Below, piece by piece: positions 61,037-64,000 of a stretch of 64,000 nucleotides of DNA. This DNA is from Spirosoma arboris (GTDB lineage: Bacteria; Bacteroidota; Bacteroidia; Cytophagales; Spirosomataceae). Within the stretch, counting starts at the first letter, position 1, and the number at the start of each line of letters is the position of its first letter. Under the pieces are notes generated by a model. The model made no database searches and was not told the origin of the DNA. It saw only the letters and a program-made list of their open reading frames with translations. The translations under genes were made by a program, and so were the position numbers. The stretch lies in the NCBI RefSeq assembly GCF_009754945.1, contig NZ_WPIN01000017.1, positions 100,843-164,842 on the forward strand, written 5' to 3'.

Positions 61037-61077
61037 TTAGTCAAAACGCATTAGATTTGTTCATAAATGAGTTTTCT

Positions 61078-61413
61078 ATGAGCAAGAAAAACCGCAACGG
61101 CGTCGTCTATTCCACCGACCCTGACTTTCAATACCAGTCTGACCAACAGGGTGAAGCAGAAACACTTTCACCTGCTCAGCAGAATCTTAAAATCTGGGTT
61201 GTCAAATTAGGGGGCAATAAGGTGGTTACCGCAATTCGGGGCTTCATTGGCACCGATGCTGATTTAGCTGACTTAGGAAAGCAGCTCAAAGCTGCCTGTG
61301 GAGCAGGGGGTTCTACTAAAGATGACGAAATTCTAATTCAGGGCGACCATCGTGATAAGGTACTTGCATGGCTTACAGGGAAAGGGTATAAAGCGAAAAA
61401 AGCAGGAGGTTAA
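61078..61413 (+). CDS. SUI1/YciH-family translation factor-like protein
   Basis: A 111-residue homologue of eIF1/SUI1 (YciH in E. coli). The C-terminal two thirds carry the typical KVVTAIRGFIGTDADLADLGKQLKAACGAGGS and EILIQGDHRDKVLAWLTGKGYK. These proteins act in translation start-site fidelity in archaea and eukaryotes, and in stress responses in bacteria. The ATG at 61078 gives the standard N-terminus. Confidence 0.92.
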   Translation: MSKKNRNGVVYSTDPDFQYQSDQQGEAETLSPAQQNLKIWVVKLGGNKVVTAIRGFIGTDADLADLGKQLKAACGAGGSTKDDEILIQGDHRDKVLAWLTGKGYKAKKAGG

Positions 61414-61507
61414 TTCTTCCCGCCATACAGTAAACCCTTCGCGGTCCTCTGGCGTTATTCTGCCAACATACACACAACTCATCTAAACGACGCGTATTGA
61501 ATTACCC

Positions 61508-62224
61508 ATGGCAGATAGTACAAAAACGGCGCTCATTACGGGCGGCTCAAAAGGCATTGGCTACGGCATTGCCGAAGTTCTAATTAAAGAAGGTATAAAA
61601 GTGGCCATTACCAGTCGCTCATCGGTGGCAGCCGAATTAGCAGCCGCTAAATTGAACGAAATTAAGCCAGGTTATGCTCTCGGTGTTGCTGCCGATGTCC
61701 GCGATCTAGCCTCGCAACAAAAAGCCGTAGAAGCCATTTTAGGCAAATGGGGGCAGCTCGACTACGTAATTGCAAACGCAGGCGTAGGACACTTTGCGTC
61801 CATTCAGGAAATTACTCCTGAGCAATGGCACGAAACCATTGACATCAACCTGACCGGGGTATTCTACACAGCCAAAGCTGCGTTGGAAGCCTTGAAAAAA
61901 TCGGAAGGCTACTTCATCACGATTGCAAGTCTGGCAGGAACGAACTTCTTTGAGAATGGAGCTGCCTACAATGCCAGTAAGTTTGGTTTGGTGGGCTTTA
62001 CGCAGGCCGTTATGCTTGATTTACGTAAAGAAGGTATCAAAGTATCCACCATCATGCCCGGCTCAGTGGCCAGTTATTTCAACGACCACGAGCCTAGCGA
62101 TAAAGACGCCTGGAAGATTCAACCCGAAGACATTGGCCAGATCGTTTTTGACTTGATTCGCATGCCAGCCCGAACGCTCCCCAGCAAGATTGAGGTACGT
62201 CCAACCCGGCCAGGTGGAAAATAA
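61508..62224 (+). CDS. SDR-family oxidoreductase
   Basis: A 238-residue short-chain dehydrogenase with TGGSKGIGYGIAEVL for the cofactor, ANAGVGHFASIQEITPEQW, and a catalytic Ser, Tyr and Lys in IASLAGTNFFENGAAYNASKFG. The substrate is not evident; the closest known members include sepiapterin-reductase-like and general 3-ketoacyl-type reductases. No partner genes. Confidence 0.87.
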   Translation: MADSTKTALITGGSKGIGYGIAEVLIKEGIKVAITSRSSVAAELAAAKLNEIKPGYALGVAADVRDLASQQKAVEAILGKWGQLDYVIANAGVGHFASIQEITPEQWHETIDINLTGVFYTAKAALEALKKSEGYFITIASLAGTNFFENGAAYNASKFGLVGFTQAVMLDLRKEGIKVSTIMPGSVASYFNDHEPSDKDAWKIQPEDIGQIVFDLIRMPARTLPSKIEVRPTRPGGK

Positions 62225-62274
62225 GCAAGTCGATGGCGCAGGGGCGGGCACTTTAGTCAGGACCTTGCGCCATC

Positions 62275-62763
62275 TTACACAACATTAAACAGTTGCAAGA
62301 CTTCTTCATTACCTTGTTGGTAGGCTAAATCCAGTGCATTCTGGTCTCGATTATTCCGAATAGACGTATCAGCCCCGTAATCGAGTAAGAGTTTCACTAA
62401 CTGGTTCCGGCCAAATTGGACCGCAAACATCAGGGCTGTTCCACCATTCACGTTTTGAAGATTCAAGTCGGCTCCCCGGTCAATTAAGAGTCGGGCGACT
62501 TCTGGATACCCTTTAAACGAGACACCCATCAATGCTGTATTGCCGCCTACATCTTGTGCATTCACATCGGCATTAGCATCCAGCAGAACTTTAGTAGCAT
62601 CCTGATGCCCATCGTAAGCAGCCACAATCAAAGGACTGAATCCTTTATCATTCTGTATGTTTATATCAATACCACTGGCAATCAGTTGATTTATATAGGA
62701 AACGTCGCCTTTACGAGCGGCATCGAAAAGTAAATCGTCGGGATGGTTTGCGTAAAAAGACAT
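62275..62763 (-). CDS. Ankyrin-repeat protein
   Basis: A 162-residue protein of about five ankyrin repeats (GFSPLIVAAYDGHQDATKVL, GNTALMGVSFKGYPEVARLL, GGTALMFAVQFGRNQLVKLL), the classical 33-residue unit. It lacks a signal peptide and enzyme domain and probably serves as a small protein-protein adaptor. The frame is open upstream to 62853, but the ATG at 62763 precedes the first repeat normally. Confidence 0.88.
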   Translation of the reverse strand: MSFYANHPDDLLFDAARKGDVSYINQLIASGIDINIQNDKGFSPLIVAAYDGHQDATKVLLDANADVNAQDVGGNTALMGVSFKGYPEVARLLIDRGADLNLQNVNGGTALMFAVQFGRNQLVKLLLDYGADTSIRNNRDQNALDLAYQQGNEEVLQLFNVV

Positions 62764-62851
62764 CGTGAACCGTATGGTTAAAAATTGGTTGTAAATAAAC
62801 AGATAAACACGTTGAAATGAATTTTTTGTTTTAAAATCGATCACTAACCTC

Positions 62852-64000
62852 ATGCCACAGGCCCCTCAAAACAAGGAAAATCGAACGACACGCTGTTGTA
62901 TTGTTGGTGGTGGACCAGCCGGAATAATGCTGGGCTTTCTGCTGGCCAGATCGGGTGTTGAGGTTATCGTTCTGGAAAAGCATAAGGATTTCCTCCGTGA
63001 TTTCCGAGGAGATACAATTCATCCATCAACGCTGGAATTACTGGTTGAACTGGGCCTCATAGACGAGTTTCTTAAACTACCTCATCAGGAACTCCGGGCA
63101 GTTACCGGAACCATTGAAGGACAGATAATTCCCATAGCCGACTTCGCACACTTGCCCACAGACTGCAAGTTTATTGCCTTCATGCCTCAGTGGGATTTCC
63201 TGAATTTCTTGGCTGATAAAGCCAGACAATTTCCCACTTTCCATCTGTATCTGGAAACAAAAGCGACTGATCTGATTGAAGAAAATGGAAAAGTCGTTGG
63301 CGTACGCGCGACTAGCTCTACTGGTGAATTAGACATTAGAGCCGATCTGGTGGTCGGCACAGACGGACGAACGTCTATCATTCGGGAAAAAGCAGGACTA
63401 CCCGTCCAGGATTTCGGCGTTCCAATTGATGTACTCTGGATGCGCATCCCGAAAGATCCTGCGCTTGGAGAAAGGTCATTGGGGTATTTCAAATCCGGAC
63501 GATTCATGGTTCTAATTGACCGACAGGACTATTTTCAGTGTGGCTACATCATCCCAAAAGGACAATTCGAACCACTTAAACAACGAGGACTCGAAGCCCT
63601 TCAAGCCGATATTCTGAAGCTGGCCCCTTTCGTTGGTGACTATGTAAAAGAGTTAACTTCCTGGGATCAAATCAGCTTACTTACTGTCAAAATTGATCGC
63701 TTACGAAAATGGTATAAACCTGGTCTCTTATGCATTGGCGATGCGGCTCATGCGATGTCACCAGCGGGTGGCGTAGGGGTTAATATGGCAATTCAGGATG
63801 CTGTTGCCGCAGCTAATCAGTTGACGGCTTCGCTCCAAAAAGGCCCTGTAACGATAGCAGAATTAGACCGTATCCAACGCCGACGGCTGTGGCCGGTTCG
63901 AATTATCCAATCGGCTCAAATCTTTGTCCATAAACGATTTATCAATGCATCGATGGACAAACCTGCTTCGTTTCCTCCCTTTGTTCTCTGGCTGTTCAAA
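62852..64000 (+). CDS. FAD-dependent monooxygenase (UbiH/PHBH-like), 3' end outside
   Basis: The frame is open to the last base (383 codons visible). The N-terminus has the FAD-binding motif CCIVGGGPAGIMLGFLLARSGVEVIVLEK and the following FRGDTIHPSTLELLVELGL; later DLVVGTDGRTSIIREKAGL and the GDAAHAMSPAGGVGVNMAIQDA signature occur. These belong to the aromatic-ring hydroxylase family (UbiH, PHBH and relatives); substrate unknown. It is divergent from the ankyrin gene. Confidence 0.9.
   Translation, partial: MPQAPQNKENRTTRCCIVGGGPAGIMLGFLLARSGVEVIVLEKHKDFLRDFRGDTIHPSTLELLVELGLIDEFLKLPHQELRAVTGTIEGQIIPIADFAHLPTDCKFIAFMPQWDFLNFLADKARQFPTFHLYLETKATDLIEENGKVVGVRATSSTGELDIRADLVVGTDGRTSIIREKAGLPVQDFGVPIDVLWMRIPKDPALGERSLGYFKSGRFMVLIDRQDYFQCGYIIPKGQFEPLKQRGLEALQADILKLAPFVGDYVKELTSWDQISLLTVKIDRLRKWYKPGLLCIGDAAHAMSPAGGVGVNMAIQDAVAAANQLTASLQKGPVTIAELDRIQRRRLWPVRIIQSAQIFVHKRFINASMDKPASFPPFVLWLFK

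Noticed and set aside
61051..61058. TAGATTTG match to the -7 box upstream of the SUI1-like gene
   Set aside because: No TTTG element lies at 19-21 bp upstream, so the match is probably chance.
1..64000. CRISPR arrays, insertion sequences, phage genes, tRNA or rRNA genes
   Set aside because: No repeat-spacer pattern, transposase, integrase, tRNA-like 3' acceptor pattern or rRNA stretch was found by reading; an RNA-gene search was not available.

Overview
The window reads as a chromosomal segment of a Bacteroidota bacterium of the order Cytophagales, most like Spirosoma or a close relative. The evidence is internal. There are type IX secretion (T9SS) cargo and PorP/SprF-type partners. Two promoters match the Bacteroidota pattern TTTG-N19/20-TAnnTTTG. 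There is a probable serine palmitoyltransferase (sphingolipids), a Bacteroidota histone-H1-like small protein, SusD-free sugar loci with FucP-type permeases, and LytTR two-component signalling. Base composition is close to balanced and even, and no insertion sequence, phage, CRISPR array, tRNA or rRNA was seen.

Region by region. 1-4050: an amino-sugar locus on the + strand (end of a Gfo/Idh/MocA oxidoreductase, FucP-like permease, NagA deacetylase, a NagB-like protein with altered active-site residues). 4085-9509: a gene-sparse, AT-richer stretch with an ECF sigma factor, a YihY-type membrane protein, a stand-alone receiver, several small unknowns and a possible relic of a second receiver. 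9510-17638: POT peptide transporter, kelch lipoprotein, M23 peptidase, a GbsR-type regulator beside a DCC-family membrane protein (each preceded by the same dyad), an alpha/beta hydrolase, two very acidic small proteins, a DoxX-like protein and a lipoprotein. 17692-22624: sufB on its own, then an acidic-sugar/fuconate-type set (FAH hydrolase, amidohydrolase, FGGY kinase). 22619-26650: argG - glycosyltransferase 9 - argC on the minus strand, with an acetyltransferase downstream. 26752-34478: lipid-linked genes (diacylglycerol kinase family, FabG-like reductase, acyltransferase 3, MaoC hydratase, serine palmitoyltransferase and accC). The last two diverge across an unusual 10-bp phased inverted array. 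34491-51148: an AAA ATPase, then the T9SS locus, transcribed leftwards: a 3566-residue CHU_C-domain surface protein, PorP/SprF, an OmpA/PD40 protein and a second PorP/SprF. 51722-57643: a three-part outer-membrane propeller/barrel protein, an FAD oxidoreductase, cmk and an acetyltransferase. 57890-64000: a pentapeptide-repeat/LytS-type kinase with its LytTR regulator, a YciH/SUI1 protein, an SDR, an ankyrin protein and the start of an FAD monooxygenase.

The most distinctive non-coding feature is a set of gene-boundary inverted repeats with long, near-perfect arms (9-39 bp) of mostly unrelated sequence. Several are built from short tandem units of 7, 9 or 10 bp. Some reach into coding sequence and supply C-terminal codons. 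They occur at about 14 places and are not explained by ordinary terminators alone. The strongest regulatory leads are the phased GTCA array upstream of accC and the pair of TTTCA-N8-TGAAA dyads at the GbsR-type gene.

All functional calls come from reading motifs by eye; no database search or alignment was run.
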